From Emiliania huxleyi CCMP1516 (lineage: Eukaryota; Haptophyta; Isochrysidales; Noelaerhabdaceae), in the NCBI RefSeq assembly GCF_000372725.1, contig NW_005194951.1, forward strand, positions 2,208 to 66,207: a stretch of 64,000 bases of DNA. The letters run 5' to 3'. Below the pieces are notes generated by a model. That model did no database searches, was not told where the DNA came from, and saw only the letters and a list, made by a program, of their open reading frames with translations. Position numbers and translations under genes: made by a program. Below are positions 48,441-59,400 of this stretch, piece by piece (position 1 is the first letter of the stretch; every line of letters starts with the position of its first letter).

Positions 48441-50072
48441 TGACCGCCACTTTGCTGCACACTTTGACCTCAACCTCGCGGCCCGCTGCGCGGCTCTCCG
48501 AGCGCGAGAGGAGTCGTCTACGAGGCGGCGGCGAGCGCAGGCGGCGGCGGCGCGGCGGCGCGGCGGCGGATCGCGGCGCAGACAACGGCAGGAATCTGCG
48601 GCAGGCTGCTGCCTGCTGCTACAGCAGCTGCTGCTGCTGCTGCTGCTCCGCCGCTGCCGATTGTGGACACGATTCCCCCGATCACCCCGCCCGCCCGCTC
48701 CGCCCCGCCCACCCGCCTCTCCCCGCTTGCCCGCCCGCCCGACCGCCCGCCCGCCCGCCCGCCCGCCCGCCCGCCCGCCCGCCCGCCCGCCCGACCACCC
48801 ATTCCCATCACCATCTCACATACCTTCATATAGGCGCTCGAGACCTCCTCTCGCTGCCTACTCGCTGCCTCGAGGGAGGAGGGGAAGAGGTCAGGCAGCT
48901 CTCACTTCGGTGATGAGCGCTTGGCGCGAGGCCCCTCCCCGAAAGGCAAGTAATAGCCACATAAAACCGAGACCCCTCCCCACCACCCCAATCCCCCCAC
49001 CCCCTTGCTCCCCTCCCCCCCTCGGGAGGGCCGAACTGAGGCGCCCGAGGGGACCCCGCAATTCCCTTCCCCCCTCGGAGGGCCGGACTGAGGCGTCGAG
49101 GGCCCCACTCTTTCCTTCGCATAGCGGCCACTCTTCGGATCGCTGGTCGAGCGACCCGGGGGATGCCCCGCGCGCCTGACCCAGGCGCGGAAACGAATCT
49201 GCGAGGCGTGGCCGCTCATGCGGCCCGATGGGGAGGAGGGGAAGACGTAGGGCGTGCTTGCGCGCCTTTCCGAGGCCCCTCCAACCCACCCGCGCTAGGT
49301 CTCGAGTTTGACGCATGGGGTCACTCCCGCGAAACTCGGGAACTAGCCGGGGCAGTCGGAGAAGGGGCAACTCCGTGCACTGACGGTCGGCCGTCAGAAA
49401 ACACGCCTCCGTGGCTCGGGTTACACCAATCCTCGCTACCCAACGCGGCCAAAGGATATCCACCTCGAGAGAGAGAGAGAGAGAGAGAGAGAATTCTTGA
49501 TACGAAACCACGACGACACACACCAGTCGACTCGCATCGGTTGCCTCCATGAACGGCGGAGCTATTCTCGCGTCCACACCACACCTGGCTCCAACGTGGA
49601 CACGCCCATAGCTGGGGACACTACTAGGTCACGCATGGCATCAGAAGTTTTATCTCTGGGCCCCGAAAGGCATCTCTAGCAGCGTCGTTACGCATGCACC
49701 CTCCCCTCCTGGGCGCATACGCCTCACGTCTCGACAGAGCATAAGCCCTTGGTGTGCCACGAGACGAGTTTTCCGCCATCGCAGCGAGCAGCAAGCCACT
49801 CGCCGCAGCAGCCGGAGGCATCGCCACGGCACTGGCTGCGCCGCGGTCCCGCACCCGTCGGCGACGCTCCCCCCGCGGAAGACCGCGCGTAGCGACGCCT
49901 TGACGATCGAGATGAGCGCGCTTGAAGCTCGCCCACCTACTCTCTCTCTCTCTCTCTCTCTCTCCACCTCGAGAACCTCGAGAACCTAAGCTCAAAAAGA
50001 AAGTTTCGCCGCTTGCGCGCCGCTCTCGCAGCTCTGAAGCAGCAGCTCTTAAGCCGCAGCTACGCTGAGCTC
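48441..50072. other. Spacer with several simple repeats
   Basis: (CCCG)n at about 48735-48795; C-rich 48960-49020; a duplicated GGGAGGGCCG(A/G)ACTGAGGCG near 49025/49077; (GA)n at 49466-49491; the dispersed repeat 49492-49575; (CT)n at 49937-49965; and a tandem CCTCGAGAA at 49968-49985. No gene is recognised. The last ~90 bp precede the BTB gene start. Confidence 0.5.
49492..49575 (+). repeat. Dispersed ~85-bp repeat, copy 2
   Basis: Same sequence as 39288-39370 apart from one base near the end (GCGTCCACA versus GCGCCCACA). Confidence 0.85.
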
Positions 50073-51305
50073 ATGCCCAAGCGCGCGCACGATGCGGTCG
50101 ACGATGACCAGGTCGCGGCGGTAGAACTCAGCGATGGTGAGCCGCAGCCCGAGCGGCAGATTGCGCTCTGGCGCGCCTCGACCTTTTGCGACGCGACGGT
50201 TGTCGTGGAGGGAAGATCGTTTGCCGCTCACCGACTGGTTCTCGCGAGCTCCGACTTTATGAGCACGTGTCTGCAGAGCTCGATGACGGAGCAGACGGGC
50301 CGCGTCGAGCTACACGACATCTCTGCCAGCTCTTTCGAACTCGTGCTCGAGTACCTGTACACTGGAAAGGCGCGCGTTGCGGTGCGCTCGCTGGTTGAGC
50401 TGCTCGAGGCGGCAGCGATGCTGCAAGTGCAGCCGCTCGTGGCTGAGCTGGCGAAGGTGCTCGGGGCGGGCCTGGCGGGCGACAACTGCCTCGATCTGTG
50501 GGCGACGGCGGCGCGACTCGGACTGCCTGCAGTCAAGCCGCTCAAGGCCGCTTGCCTAAAGTTTGCGTGCGAAAGCTTCGCCGATGTGGTGAGCACCACC
50601 TCGTTTTTGTCGCTGAGCTGCCCGCAGCTTGAGTGCCTAATCCGGGGCCGGCGGGTCCACGCTTCAGAGGAGACGGTCTTTGCGGCGGTCATCAAGTGGG
50701 CGCGCGCTGCTCAGCCTTCGCCGGGAGAGCTGAGCGCGATCTTGCAGCACATCCACTTTCGGGACATGCGCCCGAGCTTCGTCTCGTCGGAAGTTCTGAC
50801 GGAGCCGTTGGTGGCGGAGCACATGCAACTTGTGGCAAAGCGCTTGCTCAGCGATCAGCCGCAGCGGCGCATCCACCTCGAAGCCACCGGACGCGTTGCC
50901 TCTCTCGCCTACACTTGGAAGGTGCCCAGCTTCTCGGTGTCGGGCGACAGCGAGGGCAGAGTGTACTCGCCCATCTTTCGATCGGGAGGCGATGAGTGGC
51001 AGCTCAAGCTGAGCAAGGGCGGCGAGGTAGAGGGGTACCTCGGAATCTTCCTCATATGTCCGAATGCGGTCGGAGACGTCACGGTCAAAGCAGACTTCAC
51101 GCTAAAACTTCACAACCAGACGCCTCGCAAGTCCGTTCAGAAGTGGGCCGAGCATGAGTTCAAGCATACAGCGAAGCCGCATATGGGCTGGATAAACGAA
51201 GACTGGGGCTGGCAGAAGTTCATCGAGCTGGAGAAGCTGAGCGCCGGCTTCCTAGTTGACGACACGCTCACCGTGGAGGTCTCAATCGAACGCCGCAATG
51301 AATAG
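50073..51305 (+). CDS. BTB-BACK-MATH protein, putative CUL3 adaptor
   Basis: Single-exon frame of 410 residues from ATG 50073 (MPKRAHDAVDDDQVAAVEL). BTB/POZ domain at about residues 30-140: ASTFCDATVVVEGRSFAAHR, LVLASSDFMSTCL, then ELVLEYLYTGKA. BACK domain at about 145-260: NCLDLWATAARLGLPAVKPL, then ECLIRGRRVHASEETVFAAV and IKWARA. From ~285 to the end a MATH/TRAF-like domain: YTWKVPSFSV, YSPIFRSGGDEWQLKL, YLGIFLICPNA, GWQKFIELEKLSAGFLVDDT, LTVEVSIE. BTB-BACK proteins dimerise and bind CUL3, and the MATH domain selects substrates. In SPOP-type proteins MATH is N-terminal, so the order is reversed here. Probable nuclear signal MPKRAH. Well-preserved gene. Confidence 0.9.
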   Translation: MPKRAHDAVDDDQVAAVELSDGEPQPERQIALWRASTFCDATVVVEGRSFAAHRLVLASSDFMSTCLQSSMTEQTGRVELHDISASSFELVLEYLYTGKARVAVRSLVELLEAAAMLQVQPLVAELAKVLGAGLAGDNCLDLWATAARLGLPAVKPLKAACLKFACESFADVVSTTSFLSLSCPQLECLIRGRRVHASEETVFAAVIKWARAAQPSPGELSAILQHIHFRDMRPSFVSSEVLTEPLVAEHMQLVAKRLLSDQPQRRIHLEATGRVASLAYTWKVPSFSVSGDSEGRVYSPIFRSGGDEWQLKLSKGGEVEGYLGIFLICPNAVGDVTVKADFTLKLHNQTPRKSVQKWAEHEFKHTAKPHMGWINEDWGWQKFIELEKLSAGFLVDDTLTVEVSIERRNE

Positions 51306-51633
51306 AGCTGGCTCCGTCGGACCTCTAACTCCGGCGGTCTGAGACAGGTTTACCTTTACCTGAGCCCCCCCACGCCAGCCCAACCTCTACCTGCGCCCCC
51401 GCCCTCCGGGCCGAGGCTCCGGCTCGCGTCGGGGTCATGGGCTGCCAGGCATGTTTGTAGAATTGTCGGAAGAGGATACTTACCATACGTACTCGAGTAG
51501 CCTGTCTGGCTCTAAGTGCGAGGACCAATGCGCAATGACTCTGAGTGAGCTCTTACTTGGAAGCCGTTTTGTTTGTGTGTCGTCGACGTGGTTTCGTATC
51601 AAGAGTACTCACCCACGAGCTCACGCTGTGCAG

Positions 51634-53068
<1,435 letters not shown>

Positions 53069-53892
53069 TCAGCCTCTCGTCAACTCGGCACAAAAGGCCA
53101 TGCAGACCGAGAAGCCGACGGTCAGCAGGTTGACGATGGTCTCGCCGCAGCAGTTCATGTAGAACGCGCTCGCAAAGAGGACGGGCAAACCCTTGGCCGC
53201 AAGGATGAGCGTCGGCTCGTGCAGCACGAAACGCTGGAAGGCAGACAAAGCCCACGCGATGCCAAAATCCCCTCTGGCAAGCTGCTCCGCCAAGGTGATG
53301 TTCGAGAGGAGGGCGTACTCGGTTGCGCCCTCCGACCAACTCATCCCCTCCGTGTCGACGGATGCGAAATTCGCGGGCTCAAACAACTCACACCCGTAGG
53401 CCGCAAAGGTGAAGCTCATCGCGATCAGGGCAAGCAAGTTCGAGCCCCAGCCAAAGAGGATCAGCCGCAGAGCCGACCAATCCTGCCGCCTCCACGAGTG
53501 GAACGGGCTCGCCTGTAGCCGAGACGTGGCCGATGTGTAGGGCCGAGATGTAGCTGAGCTCTGGGCTCTACCGTTGCGCACGCCTTGAGCACGACGTCGT
53601 CGAGCGACGCATACGAAAAGTTGCGCTGGTCCGGTTCGAGATGCTCTAGCCGGGCACGGCTCTGAGCCGCCGCGGCCGCTGCCCAAGCCTTGATGCTGAA
53701 GCTGGACTCCGCCGTTCCCGCCGCGTCATCCTTGCCCGGCGCCACCTTGCACGATGCGCGGCAACACCTGCCCAGCCACACGGGCCAACGGAGGAAGGCG
53801 CGGCAGCACCACCGGCCGAACCGCACGAAAATCCCGCCGTGTGTTAATTTTTTTCTTGCTTGTTGGCCGAGCGGGCAGACGCCTCTTGCCAC
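53069..53892 (-). CDS. Small multi-pass membrane protein, unknown family
   Basis: Two exons, 53892-53572 and 53512-53069, joined across a 59-bp GT-AG intron in phase 0 to give LDDVVLKACAT-ASPFHSWRRQDW. Exon 1 is basic then Ala-rich (SSFSIKAWAAAAAAQSRARL). Exon 2 has three likely membrane helices: LRLILFGWGSNLLALIAMSF, LHEPTLILAAKGLPVLFASA and ETIVNLLTVGFSVCMAFCAE. The segment between helices 1 and 2 (CELFEPANFASVDTEGMSW...) may be lumenal. The upstream frame begins with GTG, so the true initiator is probably in an unseen 5' exon. The family is not recognised. It is divergent from the exon at 54009; only about 116 bp separate them. Confidence 0.6.
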
Positions 53893-54008
53893 GAAATTAC
53901 AGCAAATCAGTGCCTGCCGCGGCCCTCCAGAGCCTTCTCAACCCTCGCCGTTTGTTCGGCGAACTGCCCGGAGGCGGGGCACTGGAAGGCGAGCGTTTGA
54001 AGCATGCA

Positions 54009-54230
54009 TGGGCGCCGACCAAAGCACAGCCGCGTTTGACGACGATGATCCGAAGAAGCGAGTGGTGCAGATCGGCAAGCTGCTCGGCCTCAGCAATGGG
54101 GCGTACGCGAGCCAAGAGGTCGTCGCAAGCCTCGACTCGGCCCTCGGAGTCCTCGGCGCCGATAAGAGCTTCGGTGCGACGATCAAGGACCTCTCGGAGG
54201 AGAGCCGCTCGTCGCCACGCCTCGCTAGAG
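54009..54230 (+). CDS. N-terminal exon of an unknown protein, likely partial
   Basis: ATG 54009 encodes MGADQSTAAFDDDDPKKRVV, then QIGKLLGLSNGAYASQEVVA and SLDSALGVLGADKSFGATIK. MG-x3-S is compatible with N-myristoylation. After about 54230 the frame runs into A/T-rich, T-run sequence that looks intronic or like an insertion, and no downstream exon is evident before the repeats at 54585. It is probably a 5' fragment of a gene cut off by insertion. No family is recognised. Confidence 0.4.
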
Positions 54231-54779
54231 GAGGAGAGCAGCCGCCTCGCACCATCGCGTACATGTGTGTGTGCGCTGCGATTGAAGCCGGGGGTTTTCT
54301 TGTGAAATTCTTCAGTGCCATCCCTCCCTTGGTTGTCTGTTTTCATTCTTTCTTTTGTTTCTTTCAGTTTTCCGTATTCATTTCTTTCTTTCTTTATTTG
54401 AGAGCGCCTTCGTTGTTAATAATAATACAGACGGATGGACACTTGCTGTAGTCTTTTTCGTCTCGCGTCAAGCGGGGGCGGCAAGAGACGGGCAGGCAGC
54501 TCACGCGAACGAAACGCGGAGAAGTTTTTCGTATCGTGCTTGGATACTGCGGCAGTCCTGATGTGTGTGCATGTATTGCGCATGTGTGTGTATGTATCGA
54601 TGGAAGTTGAAGAACAGCCAGGCTCGGACTGGACACCAGCGCGTTCCTGTCCAGTAACTCGATGCTTACCTACTGCGCACTCTTCCACCTGCTCCTCGCC
54701 CCCGACCGGGCCCACGCCCTGGACCCGGCGCGCTCGCCTGCCCGTGCCCGTTGCTGCGCCATGCGGCTCGCGCCAGCGG

Positions 54780-55065
54780 CCGTGGCGTGGACCGAAAGGA
54801 GTCTCCCTCCCCTGCCGCGTTGCAGAGCTGCCACAGCATCACGGTGCGGTCGCTGCCGCCCGAAGACACACAATGGCCGTCGCCGCGCAGAAACCGCGCG
54901 CAAGAGAGGTGTGAGCAGTGGCCCGTCGCGGCGCGGTACGGCGCATCCTCGACGACGCACGGGCAGTGGAATAGCTTGAGCGTCCCAAAGTCGTCCGCGG
55001 TGAGAAGCAGCTTCCCATCGGCGCTCTGAGCTTCCAGAACTTTGGTTGAGGCTAACCTCAGCCAT
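54780..55065 (-). pseudogene. EML-type WD40 repeat remnant
   Basis: On the minus strand: STKVLEAQSADGKLLLTADD, FGTLKLFHCPCV, then YRAATGHCSHLSCARFL and CVSSGGSDRTVMLWQL. This is the characteristic pair of WD blades of echinoderm-microtubule-associated-like proteins (TGDDFGxVKLFxxPC, then GHSxHV, then GGxDxxxxxW). Only this fragment is present, with no HELP motif or other blades, and both sides are repeats. A compact SADGK start and a polar Gly/Arg tail suggest an isolated terminal exon or a broken copy. Confidence 0.6.
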
Positions 55066-55234
55066 ACACTCCTACCGGATGGCTGAGAACTAGGCATGCC
55101 AGCCATCCTTAATTCACATGGTTGCAATTAAAGCATCCTGGCCACTCCCTTGTGATAGTGCTAGCACGCGCCAGTCCGCACCTGTGTCGAGCCTGCTGCT
55201 AGATGGATGGATAGAGATGTGTGTGTGTCTCGCG

Positions 55235-55530
55235 CCTTGCGGGGGGGGGGGCGGAAAGGAGGAACCTCTTCCCAAGAGCACCACTCTCTTGGAGCGCCGC
55301 CACTACCACCCAGAGCGCTGCAAGCAGCGCCGGGCAATGACGGCTTACCGCCCACCCAGCCCCCCCTCGGCACACCCCGGCAGCCAATGTGTGACGGCTC
55401 GAACCCGCTAAGCCATCCCGCAAGCGGGATGGCCCGCCACTCGAACCCGCAAGCGGGTGTACGAACCGCGAGCGGCTCGCACTCGTGACACGCAGGCGTC
55501 CGACAGACGGCGCCGGGGCTAGGCGACCGA
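55235..55530 (-). repeat. SINE-like repeat, copy 2 (inverted)
   Basis: Reverse complement of the 38716-38985 framework. On the minus strand there are two GGTTCGAG boxes (near 55405 and 55445), an upstream GATGGCTTAGCG that is A-box-like, and CGCCTAGCCCCGGCGCCGTC at the far end. Inverted GCGGGTT/AACCCGC elements allow strong hairpins. Confidence 0.55.
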
Positions 55531-56423
55531 AGAGGAACTACGGCAAGAACCGCACACCACCTAGCACACCACCCGCTGACGAGCGCTCGCGGAACTGGTC
55601 CGCGGCGCCCGCCAGGGGCGTGCGCGAGACAGGGCTCGAAGCCCTTTTCTGTGAGCAGGGATTCCCTCCCGGCGGGGGTTGTGGCGGAGAGCCGGCATGG
55701 GAATCGCCGGCCCACCCCATACGCTTCACGCCCCGCCCCAGATCGCGCTGTTTGGTAGGAAAACGAGAACGCCCGAGGGGGGGGGGGGGTCAAGTATGGT
55801 ACCCTGCTGGTCGGCACCGAGTCGGCTGGCCGCCGGGATCGCAGACTGTTCTCGAGGAGGGCATGGCCCTCACAGAGGCGGTAAGCCGTCCCTGTCAGTG
55901 GCTGCACTAGACGCCCATAGAGGCTCGCGGCGCGGGCGGATGACTAGGGGAGAAAAAGCGGAGATCCTAGCTCGCTGGGAGACGTGCGCAACCTAGTCCT
56001 AGAGTTGGGAATAGGGGAGAAATGTCAGTGTGAGGGGAGGGCGTACGCCGGCGTTTTTGCCTTTGAAAACTGAACAGTGTTTTTTTTGATGAGCATTGAG
56101 CATGAGGGCGCAGCAAAAGCGGCTTGGGCATGTGCCATCGCATCACGCAACTCGAGTACCAAGGGGTGGTCACCTGAGCGGGGTCACTTGAACTTCGAAA
56201 GTTTTATTTCGCAGCGCACAGCGCAAGCGCTGGTCCTGCTCCTGGCCTCTGGACTCTACTTTTACCATATCGAGGTTCGCCCTGCCCTTATAAAGTACGC
56301 GACACCAAATTTACACCTCCCATGTATCAACAAACCAGTAGCGCGCCCTGAGCCCGCCCCGCTGACGCGCGCGTCCGTGGCGTGTGCGCGCACGGTGTGC
56401 TGTGCAGCGTGAAGGTCGTCCGC
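55531..56423. other. No gene supported
   Basis: Contains a G11 run near 55780 and C/G-rich frames without motifs; 55980-56330 is somewhat A/T-richer, with a T8 run at 56080. It forms the 3' flank of the TIR receptor gene. Confidence 0.4.
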
Positions 56424-59400
56424 TCAGACAATCTGGCGGTCCTGCGTCGCTGACGCTTCCACAACGTCGTCGCCATTCGACGGCTCCGCTTGTGTAGAGG
56501 GGCCGCGGATCGCTAGAGCGAGCGCGGTGGCGCGGCGCACGCGCGACTGGGCCGTCTGCTTGGTCGCGCCGAGCGCCGTTGCGAGCAGGGCGAGGGACAC
56601 CTGCCGGTGCGGGCCCGCGTGGCAACCGACGGCGAGGTCGTGGTACAGCCCATCGGCAATCAGGTCGCGCGGCGTCACCTCGAAAAAGTGGCCAAAGATG
56701 CAGCCGCCGCAGAGAGCGTCGTTCTCGTGCGCCATGACGATCGGCAGCCTGGCGCTGCGCGCGGCGCGCACCTGCTCTGCGAGCGCCTCGGCGCCATCGC
56801 CGGCCCACGTCGACCTGTTCAGGTAGAGCAGCATGTGCGTCGCCTCGTCGCCGTCGCCGTCGCCGACGCTCGAGCGAGGCAGCGAGGAGAGGCGCGAGGG
56901 CGTCGCGTCGGTGATCGAGACGCCACCAGCCACGGCCGCCGCGACCGCATCGGCGAGATCTCGCGCCCCGGCGTTCAAAGTCGAGGCCCAGAGAGCCACC
57001 GGCTTGGGGAAGGCGAGGTCGACGGCTCGGACTTCGCCAGGGATGCACAGGGGAAGTTCGTCCTCTCCCGCGTACTTTGGCGCCTTCAGCAGCAGCGCCT
57101 CGGCGATGACCTTGAGCGAGACGTGCTGGAAGGCCTCGATCCGATGCCACACCGCCATCGGCCAGCCGGCGTCAAAGATGGCGGCCCGCAGCTCCTCGGG
57201 GCACTCGGATCGCAGCTCGGCGAGTGTGCCTCCGCCCTTGTCCGGGTCTGCCTCGTGGACGAGCACGAGCGGCTTGCCCATCGCTAGCGCTGCGCGGACC
57301 TCGCGCAGGCAGTTCGTCGAGCGCAGGTAGCCCCGCGACAGGAAGCAGAGCACTACCTGCGAGCGACGAATGTACGCCTCGAGCTCTCCGATGTTTTTGA
57401 GGTCGTCGATGTCGAGGAAGATCTCGCAGCCGGGAAGGAACTGCTGGAGCTCGTTCTTGATGACGGCGACGGCGTCCTACAAGGGAGAAAGGCAAGTCAG
57501 GTACCACACACCACGCAAAACGGTGGGGCAGGGGGTGGCAAACCTGCCCCGTGCTCCAGACGTGGCTGAGGAAGAGGTGCCACTCCTGGCCGTCGGCGAG
57601 GGTGATGCCGTCGCGCATCGGCTCGCGCATCGAAGAGGCGAGCCGCATGGTCTTCGCCCTCGAGGCGCTGACCGCCGACACAATGATGACGGCTAGCGAG
57701 ACGGCGAGCATGACCGCGGTGAGGACGACGACAAAGGTGGTGGCGCTGCGCGACGTCTTGTAGCCAACGAGGGTGTAGCACATGTCTTTGTACGCGGTGC
57801 TGTCGCACAGCTGCGGCGGAGGGGCGAGCGGGTGTGGTGTGAGGTTGCGCGGAGGGAGGGAGAGAGGGAGGCGAGGAAGAAAGTGCCATCGCGGACCTGG
57901 ATGACCACTCCCGACGCGAAGCAGCACGTGAGGAGCAGGTTGGCGATGCACGCAAGGCAGAGGTCGTCGGAGCGCCGGTAGGGACGAGCGAGCGCTAAGA
58001 GGGTGAGAAACATGGCCGAGACGATGGCGGCGACCACGGTGCGCAGCAGCTTGCGGGAGCCGTACTCCTGGTCGATGAAGAGGACCATCGAGGTGAGGAA
58101 GATCTTGCGAAACAGGTCGAGCACCTCCCAGAAGAGGAAGCGGGCGGAGTAGTCCCGCCAAAGGAAGCTCGTCGCGTGAGAGAGCGGCGTTGCGCGCTGC
58201 GCAGCCACGGGCTTGCGGACGCAGAGCAGCAGCGCCAAGAAGCCGAGCGGCACGAGGACGGGCCAGAGGGCGAAGAAGGCCCAAAAGTACGGCGCGAGTC
58301 CGCCCGTCTCGTCGTCCCACGTAGGGCCGGCGTCGCACGTGAGCGATGGGTCGGCGAGCAGGAAGCTGATGCGCTGGCTTGTCGCGTCGTCGTAGCCAAA
58401 GGACTCGCACAGCCTCGCGCTGAAGATGGAGCGCGAGACGGAGGGAAGCGCGAGGTAGAAGATGAAGATCGCCCAGTAAAGGAGGCGGCCGAGCAGCTGG
58501 CGGTCGAATGCCTGCTTGTTGTTGAGGACCGCCGCCGCCGCGACAATGGCGAGCGACACGAGGGCGAAAGCGGCGTACGGCCAGGTGCCTGCGACGAGCA
58601 GCCGCGTGCTCATGGCTCCGATGCAGCGGCCGGGGATGGCGACGCCAAACAGGTCCAAGCTGAATAGCTTGAGCACGTCGAGCCAGCGCATAAAGTGCTC
58701 GTCGAGGCGGAGGCCGTAGACGAGGCCGAGGGTGCTGCACACCTGGTAGAAGCTGATGACGACCTTGAACTTGGGCTGCAGGCCGACCGCGGACTCGATG
58801 CGGGCGGCCCGCCTCCGGAGGCGGCGGGAGAAGGGGAGGCGACGGAGCCCAGCATAGGCGGCGGCGAGCACAGCGATGAGGATGACAAAGCCGACAAAGA
58901 CGCCGGCGGAGCGAGCCGTCGAGGGGCAGGCGACGCAGCGCCCCTCGGCAGAGCTAAAGTAGTCCGAGTCCGCGACGCAGACCTCGCAGAGCGGGCCGGT
59001 GTGGCCGGCGGTGCAGTACGGGTCGTCATCTCCGTCGGTGAGGCGGCGGCGGCGGGCGGGCTGGCCGGAGCCACCAGAGCACGTCTCTGAGTCACAGCGG
59101 TGGAGCTCCGAGGTGGCGTCAGAGGCGCGCCAGAAGCCGACGTCCACGCCGAGGGACGCGAGAGCGGTGCCGGCGCTGCAGTTGGCGTGAAGCGGGCACG
59201 ACTTGCAGTGCACGGTCGGGTTCTCAAAAATGTCGTCTGGATCGGCGCTCGCGTCCTTCAAGTAGAAACCCTCCTTGCAGATGGAGCAGGTGACGTCGCC
59301 GCTCTTGGAGCTGGTAGGGTAAGGGCAGAGAGTGCACAGCGAGAGGCCCTCGCTCGCCGCGTAGGTGTCCGCCTCGCACTCCTCGCAAGCGGTGCCGGAG

